The translations under genes and the position numbers were made by a program. A model generated the notes under the pieces. The model saw only the letters and a program-made list of their open reading frames with translations. It was not told where the DNA came from and made no database searches. This document shows, one piece after another, positions 1 to 5,901 of a stretch of 13,172 nt of DNA (position 1 is the stretch's first letter; the number at the start of each line of letters is the position of its first letter). This DNA comes from BJHL01 sp035299305. GTDB lineage: Bacteria; Planctomycetota; Phycisphaerae; Phycisphaerales; UBA1924. The stretch is from contig DATGWV010000281.1 of assembly GCA_035299305.1 (NCBI GenBank), positions 1 through 13,172 of the forward strand, read 5' to 3'.

Positions 1-373
1 CCCCAGAGGGGCGGCCCACCTCAATGCCTTCAGACCGCTGGTGGATGGTTCGGTCTTCGCCAAGTCGGTGATCGGTGGGTCATCGAGCGGGCTGCGAGTC
101 GTGTCGCTTTCGACACGAGGCTGCGGCTGCCGCCACACGACCGATCAGGGAGACTTGGTGACTCCGTGACGGGCCACCGGTGGGTATTTTCGCGGAACGG
201 GAATGCGAATGCAAGGGAGAAGTTTGGTAGTGACTGGGATTGGGCGCACAGGTGCGGTAAGTAGGGTGAAGATTTTTGGTTGAAGCGGCATTCGGCATTC
301 GTGATTCGGCATTCGTGACGAGGCATTTGTGGTGAGGCTCGCAGGTAAGGTGCGATGCGTGCGGGGCTGGTTG
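1..373. other. Intergenic region without a convincing gene
   Basis: I see no coding region here. Reading frames on both strands are low-complexity and run through the oligomer repeat at 282-317, so they look fortuitous. The stretch holds a perfect 8-bp hairpin (arms 99-106 and 111-118, TCGTGTCG with loop CTTT) that is not followed by a T-run, so it is not a classic terminator. It may lie downstream of a gene outside the window. Confidence 0.5.
282..317. repeat. Heptamer-type repeat, copy 1
   Basis: A run of degenerate 7-mers (CATTCGG, CATTCGT, GATTCGG, CATTCGT) follows GAAGCGG. The same 36 bases recur exactly at 2185-2220 in the same orientation, both preceded by a TTTTTGG run. The two copies bracket the 374-2101 gene block. 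Such oligomer strings are a feature I associate with planctomycete intergenic DNA; their role is unknown. Confidence 0.85.
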
Positions 374-799
374 TCAGTGGAACCAGTAGCAGATGCGGAA
401 GTTCGTGCCGATTTCGGTGAGGTCGGCGGGCGTTGCTTCGCTAAGGAACCATGCGAGCCAGAAGGGGGATTGGAGTTCTTTCTCGGCCCACTCGGCGAAG
501 GGGTCGCGCCAGCTGGGGCGGAGGTCGTAGCGAGTTGGGTTTGACGCGCGGAAGGCGAGGGCGGCGGTGCGGAAGTCGGAGAGGGAGAGACAGCCGCGTT
601 GGATGCCTATGTCTTGATTGAAGACGAGACGGGACATGGGGGACCAGTCGGTCATTGGGTCTTCGTGATGATTGATGCGGTCAGCGTCGAAGCCCATGCG
701 CTCGAAGAGCTCGGGCATGCGTGGCATGGTGAAGTCGCAAAGGAAGACCCAGCGGTCGGACTGGTGGACTTCGAGGGTGCAGTGGATGTCGAGGGCCAT
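374..799 (-). CDS. Hypothetical protein, 141 aa
   Basis: I do not recognise a characterised family. From the ATG at 799 it encodes 141 residues beginning MALDIHCTLEV, a DIH-x-LEV opening I associate with small uncharacterised bacterial proteins. The sequence is rich in Trp, Phe and acidic residues (SDRWVFLCDF near residues 14-23, SPFWLAWFLSE at about 111-121) and looks like a folded soluble protein without signal peptide or membrane segment. Composition and lack of low complexity favour a real gene over the overlapping frames on the other strand. An alternative ATG at 862 would add 21 residues; no good ribosome site precedes either start. It is convergent with nothing and divergent from the beta-helix gene at 1106. 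Confidence 0.6.
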   Translation of the reverse strand: MALDIHCTLEVHQSDRWVFLCDFTMPRMPELFERMGFDADRINHHEDPMTDWSPMSRLVFNQDIGIQRGCLSLSDFRTAALAFRASNPTRYDLRPSWRDPFAEWAEKELQSPFWLAWFLSEATPADLTEIGTNFRICYWFH

Positions 800-1105
800 G
801 CGGACAAGGGTAGAGACAGGAAGGGATGTGAAGAGGTGAGCAGATGGCGATGTGTAGGGCATCGGCCTGCATGTTTCGAGTGAAGATCGCGGCGGCGATG
901 TACTGCTGCGCGAGGGGAAGATGCGGACGGGTGGTCGAGGGCTTGCGCCCTCGAGTTCTTGGGGAGCGTCGAGGGGAGATCGGCACCGACCGCCGCAGAG
1001 CCGGCGGTCGGTGGCACGGTGCAGGATTTTTGCTTGCGTGGCTAGCCGGGTGGGGGGTGAAGTTCGCACTGGTGGGGGAACCTCATTTACGAAAGGGATT
1101 GACAC
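800..1105. other. Divergent intergenic region with hairpins
   Basis: This 306-base gap separates the minus-strand 374-799 gene from the plus-strand beta-helix gene. It holds a perfect 8-bp hairpin (arms 935-942 and 947-954, TCGAGGGC) and the 12-bp palindrome listed separately at 984-1019. Promoters for both neighbours should lie here, but I could not place convincing -35/-10 pairs. Confidence 0.5.
984..1019. repeat. Dispersed palindromic repeat, copy A
   Basis: Perfect 12-bp inverted repeat (CACCGACCGCCG at 984-995, CGGCGGTCGGTG at 1002-1013) around loop CAGAGC, followed by GCACGG. Three other sites (2812-2847, 3825-3860, 3895-3930) share the geometry of a 12-nt left arm, a 5-nt centre, a 13-nt right arm and then GCAYGG. 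The arm sequence here differs from the others, yet pairs perfectly. Confidence 0.75.
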
Positions 1106-2101
1106 ATGCAACGCATCGCCGCTCCTCTTGCTCTTGTGCTCGCTTCGCTCGCTTTCAACGCCGCTTCGGTTGCGGGGCCGATCAATCCGCCTGCTGGTCC
1201 CGTGACGAGCACGGGCAAGACGTTGACGGAGGTGGAGCCGCGGATTGCGATCAATGCGGTGAACACGCCTGGGAATGCGAACAACGTGTTCGTGATTTCG
1301 CAGCCGGGGTCGTACTACCTGACGGGGAATGTGCAAGGCGTCAGCGGAAAGCAGGGCATTCTCATTCCTGCGGGCGTCAACAACGTCACGATTGATCTCA
1401 ACGGGTTTCACCTCCAAGGGGTTGCGGGGTCGTTGTCGGGGATCCAGCTGCCGGGCAATTCCAAAAACATCACCGTTCGCAATGGCGTCATCGATGGATG
1501 GGGCGCTGATGGCATCAACCTGTCGCTTGCGAACGGAGGACAAATTGAGAATGTGACCGCGAGCAACAACGTTGGCGTTGGAATCAAGGCGGGCAGCAAC
1601 ATGTCGGTGAGCGATTGCTCGGCACTGACGAATGGCGGTTTCGGCATCCGGACCGAGACGGATTGCATGGTCGCCGACAGCATTGCGAATGGCAACACCA
1701 AGGGCATCGTGGCGGGCGCGGGCACGACTGTGCGAAACTGCGTTGCGTCGGACAATCGGACCGATGGGATTGAGGCCGCGGGTCGATGCGTCATTGTGAA
1801 CAATGTTGCGACGGGCAACGGCGTCAGTGCGCCCAACGGTGCGGGCATCTATGTGACCAACTCCTGGTGCCGGATTGAGGGCAATGTACTCTCGGGAGCG
1901 GACTACGGATTGCAGATTGCCGCTAGTAGCACCATCGTGATGCGCAACACGTGCTCGGGTAACTCGATCAATTGGAGTATTTTGGCCGGCAACTTTGTGG
2001 CGCCGATTGTGCAGGCCACGACCAACAGCAGCGCGATCACCGGGAACACGTACACGGGCAATCTTGGCTCGACGGATGCGAATGCGAACTTCACGTATTG
2101 A
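1106..2101 (+). CDS. Secreted right-handed parallel beta-helix protein
   Basis: Exported 331-aa protein predicted to fold as a right-handed parallel beta-helix, the fold of pectate lyases and other surface or carbohydrate-active proteins. Residues 1-23 form a signal peptide (basic start, hydrophobic core, cleavage likely after SVA). An N-terminal segment with QPGSYYLTGNVQGVSGKQG (about 66-84) and VTIDLNGF leads into repeating turns of about 20-22 residues with ITVRNGVIDGW, IENVTASNN, MSVSDCSALTN and TTVRNCVASDN. Asn and Cys ladders at repeating positions are typical of the fold. No C-terminal sorting signal is seen. The ATG follows AAGGGA at 8-nt spacing. The family is common in planctomycetes with unknown substrate; no catalytic residues can be assigned. 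Confidence 0.85.
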   Translation: MQRIAAPLALVLASLAFNAASVAGPINPPAGPVTSTGKTLTEVEPRIAINAVNTPGNANNVFVISQPGSYYLTGNVQGVSGKQGILIPAGVNNVTIDLNGFHLQGVAGSLSGIQLPGNSKNITVRNGVIDGWGADGINLSLANGGQIENVTASNNVGVGIKAGSNMSVSDCSALTNGGFGIRTETDCMVADSIANGNTKGIVAGAGTTVRNCVASDNRTDGIEAAGRCVIVNNVATGNGVSAPNGAGIYVTNSWCRIEGNVLSGADYGLQIAASSTIVMRNTCSGNSINWSILAGNFVAPIVQATTNSSAITGNTYTGNLGSTDANANFTY

Positions 2102-2184
2102 GGCAGGGTCGCGTGATGAGCGTGTGAGCTGCTACATGGAAGAGACTGACGCCTGCCGAGATGGTGGGCGTTGGTTGTTTTTGG

Positions 2185-2220
2185 GAAGCGGCATTCGGCA
2201 TTCGTGATTCGGCATTCGTG
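2185..2220. repeat. Heptamer-type repeat, copy 2
   Basis: Identical over 36 bases to 282-317 and in the same orientation, with a shared TTTTTGG run just upstream. It lies between the beta-helix stop and the promoter of the 2289 gene. Confidence 0.85.
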
Positions 2221-2259
2221 TTGCGGGGCGCGAGCACGTTCGTGGTGGGATCGACTTTG

Positions 2260-2265
2260 TATACT
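2260..2265 (+). promoter_or_regulatory. Probable -10 box for the 2289 gene
   Basis: TATACT lies 23 bases ahead of the ATG at 2289, predicting a transcript start near 2272 and a leader of about 17 nt that contains the GGGAGG ribosome site at 2278-2283. No good -35 hexamer is visible at 16-18 nt. Confidence 0.45.
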
Positions 2266-2288
2266 CGCCCTGCGAAAGGGAGGTGCGT

Positions 2289-2732
2289 ATGTCGGCGATT
2301 GCGGAGTTGCGGATTGTGACGGTGGAGGCGGCGGGGCGCATCGCGGGGGCGGGTGATGAAGGGCAAGCGATTTTGGATGAACTTGCGCCGGATGTGCTGG
2401 AGTTGGATGCTTCGGGGTATTGCGTTGTGCTGGTCTTAGATTCTCTGGGAGATATGCCCGCGGTGCGCCGTGCGGAAGAGCATGGGCTCGCGATGCAGTT
2501 GACGCAGAAGGGCGTGGTCTACTGGGCTTTCGATGCGACGAACGCGGCGGAGGTTGTTGGGGCACTGCGCGAGGGAAAGGCAGATGCGGCGACGCTGCGG
2601 GCGCATGCCGAAAAGAGCACTCAGGAAGACTGGAGCGAGGGAGTGGATCAGCTCGTACACACGGCGCAGGCGCTCGAGCGTTCGCTGGGGGGCGTGACGG
2701 AAGGTACGTTGGGGGTGTTGATGGTGGGGTGA
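2289..2732 (+). CDS. Hypothetical protein, 147 aa
   Basis: I do not recognise this protein. The start is set by a strong Shine-Dalgarno (GGGAGG at 2278-2283, 5 nt before ATG 2289); the upstream GTG at 2283 lies inside that site. The protein is acidic and helical, with no signal peptide. It has a hydrophobic beta-like stretch YCVVLVLDSLGDMPAVRRAEE near residues 45-65, a second QKGVVYWAFDATNAAEVVGAL near 73-93, and a helical C-terminal half rich in Ala, Glu and His. This alternation could be a small alpha/beta domain, but I assign no function. A -10-like TATACT and a short leader suggest it is transcribed alone. Confidence 0.65.
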   Translation: MSAIAELRIVTVEAAGRIAGAGDEGQAILDELAPDVLELDASGYCVVLVLDSLGDMPAVRRAEEHGLAMQLTQKGVVYWAFDATNAAEVVGALREGKADAATLRAHAEKSTQEDWSEGVDQLVHTAQALERSLGGVTEGTLGVLMVG

Positions 2733-2742
2733 GAATGGGGGC

Positions 2743-2777
2743 AGGCATCAAGGCATGCGGCATCAAGGCATCTAGGC
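2743..2777. repeat. Degenerate octamer repeat
   Basis: Four near-8-base units in tandem (AGGCATCA, AGGCATGC, GGCATCA, AGGCATCT) just after the stop of the 2289 gene. It is a different unit from the 7-mers at 282 and 2185 but of the same general style. Confidence 0.75.
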
Positions 2778-2811
2778 GAAGAGGGGAGTTGATCGACGAC
2801 AGCCGAAGGGA

Positions 2812-2847
2812 CACGGGCAGCCTCAGAGCAGGTAGCGCGTGGCACGG
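2812..2847. repeat. Dispersed palindromic repeat, copy B
   Basis: Left arm CACGGGCAGCCT (2812-2823), centre CAGAG, right arm CAGGTAGCGCGTG (2829-2841), then GCACGG. The arms pair imperfectly. The left arm is identical to copy C at 3825, and the downstream flank (TGTGCCGCCCGCCA at 2860) also resembles the flank of copy C (TGTGCCACCTGCCA at 3875), so the shared unit extends to roughly 75 bases. Confidence 0.75.
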
Positions 2848-2859
2848 GATTGGGGAGGT

Positions 2860-2938
2860 TGTGCCGCCCGCCAGGTTGGAACACAGGACCGGGGGAAGCT
2901 CTCCGCCGGTCTTGTGTTATTCACCCTGCGGCGGCACA
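2860..2938. other. Two-arm composite stem-loop
   Basis: Outer perfect 9-bp stem TGTGCCGCC / GGCGGCACA (2860-2868 with 2930-2938) encloses an inner 13-bp stem AACACAGGACCGG / CCGGTCTTGTGTT (2880-2892 with 2906-2918) containing one G-T pair. No T-run follows on either strand. It lies 119 bases ahead of the sorted secreted-protein gene at 3058, so it could be a structured leader, a processing site or a mobile palindromic repeat. Confidence 0.6.
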
Positions 2939-3057
2939 CGCGTTCGCGTGAAAAGTGGGCGGAATGGGCTGCGATTTGAAACTTCTGTTGACAGGCGATG
3001 GAGTCGCAAGTAGATTCGCGGGTCGATTTCCTTCGCACTTGGTACAGGAGTTTCTTC

Positions 3058-3726
3058 ATGCGTTTGCAACGATGCTTGTTGGCTGGCGTTCTTGCGGTGG
3101 GTGGGATGATGAGCGCGGCGACTGCTGACGCGGCGCTGATTCGGATGACCATGCAGGGCAATGTCACTTCTTCCAACATGGGCGCGTTCCCCATTGGGCA
3201 GGCGTTCAGCATGGTGTGGACGTATGAGAGCTCGGGCAGCCCGCAGTTCATCGCGAACCGGCAGGCGTTTTACGTTGATCACTTCCGCTCGATCAGTGTC
3301 ACCTGCGGGGCGTGGACGGCCAGTGACAGCGGCGCGTTTGGGCAGATCAACAAGTACGACAATCTCTCGGGCTTTGACGGCATTCAGTTCCAGGTCGCGG
3401 CGCTTCCGGGGACGTATCAGTTCACGAATCCCAAGCCCGACACGGTGAGCTTTGCCAACGCGCCCAATGGTGATGCGTTCAGCAACATGTTCATCAACTA
3501 CGCCGCGAACAACAGCACCGTGTGGAACAACTACGCCTTGCCGGAGTCGTACAACTTCGCCGCGTTTGATCAGACTATCAACTTCAATTTCAGTTTCACG
3601 AACGGCGGGTTCAGCGGCGGGTTCACGAACATGCAGGCGGAGGTGATTCCGTCGCCGGCGAGTGCGGGGGTGCTGGTGGTGGCGGGTGTGGCCGCGATGC
3701 GGCGGCGGCGCGGGGTGGGGCGGTGA
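3058..3726 (+). CDS. Secreted protein with PSP-type C-terminal sorting signal
   Basis: Exported 222-aa protein of unknown function. Residues 1-25 are a signal peptide ending near ATADA. The mature region is rich in Asn, Phe, Ser and Gly and looks like a beta-rich extracellular domain. The C terminus carries a tripartite PEP-CTERM-like signal: PSP (about residue 199), a hydrophobic stretch SAGVLVVAGVAA, then MRRRRGVGR. Such tails are recognised by exosortase-type transpeptidases, so the protein is probably sorted to the cell surface. The start at 3058 is fixed by AGGAG (3046-3050) at 7-nt spacing; the in-frame ATG at 2998 lacks such a site and would hide the signal peptide. A terminator follows at 3766-3791. 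Confidence 0.85.
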   Translation: MRLQRCLLAGVLAVGGMMSAATADAALIRMTMQGNVTSSNMGAFPIGQAFSMVWTYESSGSPQFIANRQAFYVDHFRSISVTCGAWTASDSGAFGQINKYDNLSGFDGIQFQVAALPGTYQFTNPKPDTVSFANAPNGDAFSNMFINYAANNSTVWNNYALPESYNFAAFDQTINFNFSFTNGGFSGGFTNMQAEVIPSPASAGVLVVAGVAAMRRRRGVGR

Positions 3727-3765
3727 GTTGGGAGGGCGCGGTTGCGTGAGAAGTTGTGGTGGTTG

Positions 3766-3791
3766 ACGCTCGCTGGGTGGCGGGCGTTTTT
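3766..3791 (+). terminator. Rho-independent terminator
   Basis: Stem ACGCTCGC / GCGGGCGT (3766-3773 with 3780-3787, 8 bp with one T-G pair), loop TGGGTG, with the T-run 3787-3791. It sits about 40 bases after the stop of the 3058 gene. Confidence 0.65.
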
Positions 3792-3824
3792 CATTTGGTG
3801 GGATGGGTGGTAAAGCCAAGGGCA

Positions 3825-3860
3825 CACGGGCAGCCTCAGAGGAGGCAGCCCGTGGCATGG
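3825..3860. repeat. Dispersed palindromic repeat, copy C
   Basis: Left arm CACGGGCAGCCT, centre CAGAG, right arm GAGGCAGCCCGTG, then GCATGG. The arms form a 13-bp stem (3825-3837 with 3842-3854) with a single A-A mismatch. Geometry matches copy A although the arm bases differ. Confidence 0.8.
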
Positions 3861-3894
3861 GCGGGGTGGGACATTGTGCCACCTGCCAAAGACA

Positions 3895-3930
3895 CACGGG
3901 CGGGCGAAGGGCAGGTAGGTCGTGGCACGG
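3895..3930. repeat. Dispersed palindromic repeat, degenerate copy D
   Basis: Left arm CACGGGCGGGCG, centre AAGGG, right arm CAGGTAGGTCGTG, then GCACGG. Lengths match copies A-C exactly, but the arms pair poorly. It ends 58 bases before the RT stop and so lies at the downstream edge of the retron. Confidence 0.6.
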
Positions 3931-3988
3931 GGAGTAAGGGAAAGTGCGGATGCGCACCGACGACTCGTCAGTTACCGCTAGTCTCGCG

Positions 3989-4867
3989 TCAATCAGAGAT
4001 CGCTTCAAACCGCCTGACTAGGGAATGATTGGGATCGACCATCGTTAGGAAAGAGACCATCCCATGAACACGCGACAATTGCTGCTTCGCCTCAGTGTTT
4101 CCTATGGAGATCTGGTGGATCATTGCGCGAAGTCGGCGGCGCCACTTCCTTGGCAGTGCAACTCGTTCGTTAACAACGAGGCCGGTGACCATCTGACAAT
4201 CGCCGCGACGAAGTGTTCGCGACTTGCGAGTCGACACATCAAAGCCCTCATCATTCAAAATTGTGGTCGCAAGTGAAATCACTCGCTCGCTCGACCCAGA
4301 GCCGGATATTGTTATATCGTCAGCGTAACGTGTGTAATTCCAATCTCGCACCTTGCACAGACTTGCCAACCTAACATCTAGGTGGCGACACACTAGATTC
4401 GCAATGTCGGGCGATGTCGGTGCACCTTGCGGCAACGCATCATTCATTGTACAGAGTCTCGTCAGTATGAAGCATACTTCTTTGGGATACCCGAATGACC
4501 GGAAAAGTCCAAAAACCCGACGCGCGGAAATACTTGGAAAGAAGTCTTTGATATCCAAGTTAACCACAAAATCCGCGCCAACGTGCGGTGCGGCATTCTT
4601 AAGAATTGAGCTCTGCGGAGCAAAGGCCGTTGCGGAATCGTGCAGAGGGCGGTCACGTAGTATGTTAAAGAGGATCCATCGCTGAACGCCGCGTAGGACC
4701 GGGCTCGGCGCAGAAATGCGTCGTGGTTGGCCTGTACCACGCTTCGGGATGGTGAATAGTTTGTACGATCGATCGGCCTGGAACGCGCACCGGGTCACAA
4801 CATACTTCGGAACTCCGAGTGCGGCCGCCAACTCGTCAACGGAGCCCAGTCGAATCGGTCTCGGCAT
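3989..4867 (-). CDS. Retron reverse transcriptase
   Basis: Reverse transcriptase (292 aa) that would prime from a branching G in msr and copy msd into the multicopy single-stranded DNA of the retron. Seen motifs, in order: NAAPH at 91-95 (the retron NAxxH signature), NLDIKDFFPSI at 103-113 with the first catalytic Asp at 105, LPQGAPTSPDIANL at 145-158, YADD at 181-184 with the catalytic Asp pair, and VTG at 227-229, the retron motif used to recognise the ncRNA. The catalytic set is complete. Length is slightly below the roughly 300-320 aa usual for retron RTs, with no fused domain. The start at 4867 is fixed by AGGAG 9 nt upstream. It lies immediately downstream of the msr-msd RNA and the effector. 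Group II intron RT is excluded by the missing maturase domain and presence of NAxxH. Confidence 0.93.
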   Translation of the reverse strand: MPRPIRLGSVDELAAALGVPKYVVTRCAFQADRSYKLFTIPKRGTGQPRRISAPSPVLRGVQRWILFNILRDRPLHDSATAFAPQSSILKNAAPHVGADFVVNLDIKDFFPSISARRVFGLFRSFGYPKEVCFILTRLCTMNDALPQGAPTSPDIANLVCRHLDVRLASLCKVRDWNYTRYADDITISGSGSSERVISLATTILNDEGFDVSTRKSRTLRRGDCQMVTGLVVNERVALPRKWRRRLRAMIHQISIGNTEAKQQLSRVHGMVSFLTMVDPNHSLVRRFEAISD

Positions 4868-4876
4868 AGCAGTTAG

Positions 4877-4881
4877 CTCCT
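4877..4881 (-). promoter_or_regulatory. RT Shine-Dalgarno overlapping a2
   Basis: AGGAG, 9 nt ahead of the RT start. Its first two bases (4881, 4880) are the last bases of the a2 arm of the retron ncRNA, so pairing of a1 with a2 could limit ribosome access to the RT. Confidence 0.7.
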
Positions 4882-5044
4882 GAAAGAAGTCCCTTGCGAC
4901 TTCCCATCACGTCGAAGTGTAAGACGTCGTCTTCGAGGCACCTCGAAGACGACGTCTGGAACGTAGACGCCAGTGCGTCCATTTCTACCGGGGTGACGAT
5001 ATCATCACCCACTCCCGCAGAGCGGTCCAAGGGACTTCTCTCAG
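4880..5044 (-). ncRNA. Retron msr-msd non-coding RNA
   Basis: The template/primer RNA of the retron, deduced from structure. Arm a1 (5044-5028, CTGAGAGAAGTCCCTTG) pairs with a2 (4896-4880) over 17 bp with one G-U pair. After a1 come three short msr-like hairpins: 5025-5015 (CCGC/GCGG), 5010-4991 (GGGTGAT/GTCACCC, one wobble) and 4980-4965 (GGACGC/GCGTCT, one wobble). The msd part has a perfect 17-bp hairpin (4957-4941 with 4938-4922, AGACGTCGTCTTCGAGG) with a 2-nt spacer, followed by 25 nt before a2. The branching G should lie just after a1; G5028 or G5027 are candidates, but the familiar AGC context is not seen. a1 begins 3 nt after the effector stop. Exact msd ends need sequencing of the msDNA. 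Confidence 0.88.
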
Positions 5045-5047
5045 AAA

Positions 5048-5896
5048 CTAAACTGCTGCTAGACGATATCGCTTTCTGGCCTCAGCGTCAACTAGCTCTC
5101 CGCCCATGACTGCGAGCCGGACGCGCGCGATTTCGGCGCGTTCCGACCCCGACAGAGCAATGCGGTCCATCCAGTTGTGAACCGTCCAGTACAGATTGTC
5201 TGACTTCTTCAGAACTTTATACGAGAAGAGAGATCGCAGGGCCATGTCGACTTGCTTTGAAGCCAAAGGGATCGCACTAGTAAGGTCTTTGTAGCCGATG
5301 GGATGCAATATGTGTACGTATAAAAGAGTGATATATTCGTCCGTTGTAAGAGCCAACTTGGAGGGAGCGCGACGACTCAGGAGGCACTGTGCGGCTCTCA
5401 GATCGATAGAAGCGAGAATCACTTGTAAGGCAGCAGTCTCATCTTCCGGCAGCCATATGAGAGAATTGTCATCCAAGAGTTTTAGAGGACCAAGATTCAG
5501 AAAGGTCTTCTCTCCCTTGTATTTCAATTCGTTAAATACTAGCAGCTTCGGTCGAAGCTGCGGGTTCAGCACAAACGCTGTCAGCTCGGCGATCGTGCCG
5601 GGGGATCCGAGCAGCATAGCAATCACATTCGCTCGCTCGGCGGCCTCAGTCTCGATGCTAAGATGGTCATCACTAATCTTTGGGCGCAGAAGAGCAGGGA
5701 TATCTTCGCCCAAGAAGGCATCGCAGGCAAGTATGGACTTAATGAACCACTGAATCTGTCTCCGCACATCTTCTGTGCTGCGTCCAACTTGTTTGCCGCA
5801 CAGAAATACGCTGATCGGATCTTCGCCGATCAACGGCCGCATGGTATTGCAAAGAAGAAACTTGAGTCGTCGAGAAGCGAGTTGAACTGGGCGCAT
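5048..5896 (-). CDS. Retron effector, NDT-like N-glycosidase with C-terminal winged-helix-like domain
   Basis: Predicted toxin arm of the retron defence system (282 aa). The N-terminal half matches the nucleoside deoxyribosyltransferase-like fold of the Ec86 effector: ISVFLCG at 28-34, IETEAAERANVIAMLLGSPG at 81-100, AEL at 103-105 whose Glu104 aligns with the catalytic Glu of the SPG-x3-EL motif, then KLLVF and TFLNLGPLKLL at 131-141. From the known family, such enzymes attack nucleotides or NAD-type substrates and are restrained by the msDNA-RT complex; activity here is inferred. Residues about 185-245 look like a winged-helix domain (TSAIPLASKQVDMALRSLF). I chose ATG 5896, which gives about 30 residues before FLCG as in Ec86. 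ATG 5944 would overlap icd by 43 nt, and ATG 5842 would give 264 aa. No good ribosome site precedes any of them. The effector begins 5 nt after the icd stop, so it may be co-transcribed with icd. Confidence 0.88.
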   Translation of the reverse strand: MRPVQLASRRLKFLLCNTMRPLIGEDPISVFLCGKQVGRSTEDVRRQIQWFIKSILACDAFLGEDIPALLRPKISDDHLSIETEAAERANVIAMLLGSPGTIAELTAFVLNPQLRPKLLVFNELKYKGEKTFLNLGPLKLLDDNSLIWLPEDETAALQVILASIDLRAAQCLLSRRAPSKLALTTDEYITLLYVHILHPIGYKDLTSAIPLASKQVDMALRSLFSYKVLKKSDNLYWTVHNWMDRIALSGSERAEIARVRLAVMGGELVDAEARKRYRLAAV

Positions 5897-5901
5897 ACTG
5901 A

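Larger units (their letters stand above)
2733..3057. other. Repeat-rich intergenic region
   Basis: This 325-base gap between two plus-strand genes contains an octamer repeat, palindromic repeat B and a large two-arm stem-loop, all listed separately. I see no coding region in it. Confidence 0.6.

Noticed and set aside
282..317. Possible CRISPR-like array from short repeated units
   Set aside because: Units are 7 bases in direct tandem with no spacers, and no cas genes are nearby.
30..326. Minus-strand frame of about 98 codons in the first 373 bases
   Set aside because: Its N terminus is encoded by the heptamer repeat and the rest has no recognisable protein character or ribosome site.
3989..4867. 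Group II intron or diversity-generating retroelement reverse transcriptase
   Set aside because: No maturase or endonuclease domain, no variable-repeat target gene or accessory gene, while NAxxH and VTG motifs and an adjacent msr-msd RNA point to a retron.
4922..4957. Strong hairpin read as a transcription terminator between effector and RT
   Set aside because: No T-run follows on either strand, and it lies inside a1/a2 inverted repeats next to a retron RT, so it fits the msd hairpin better.
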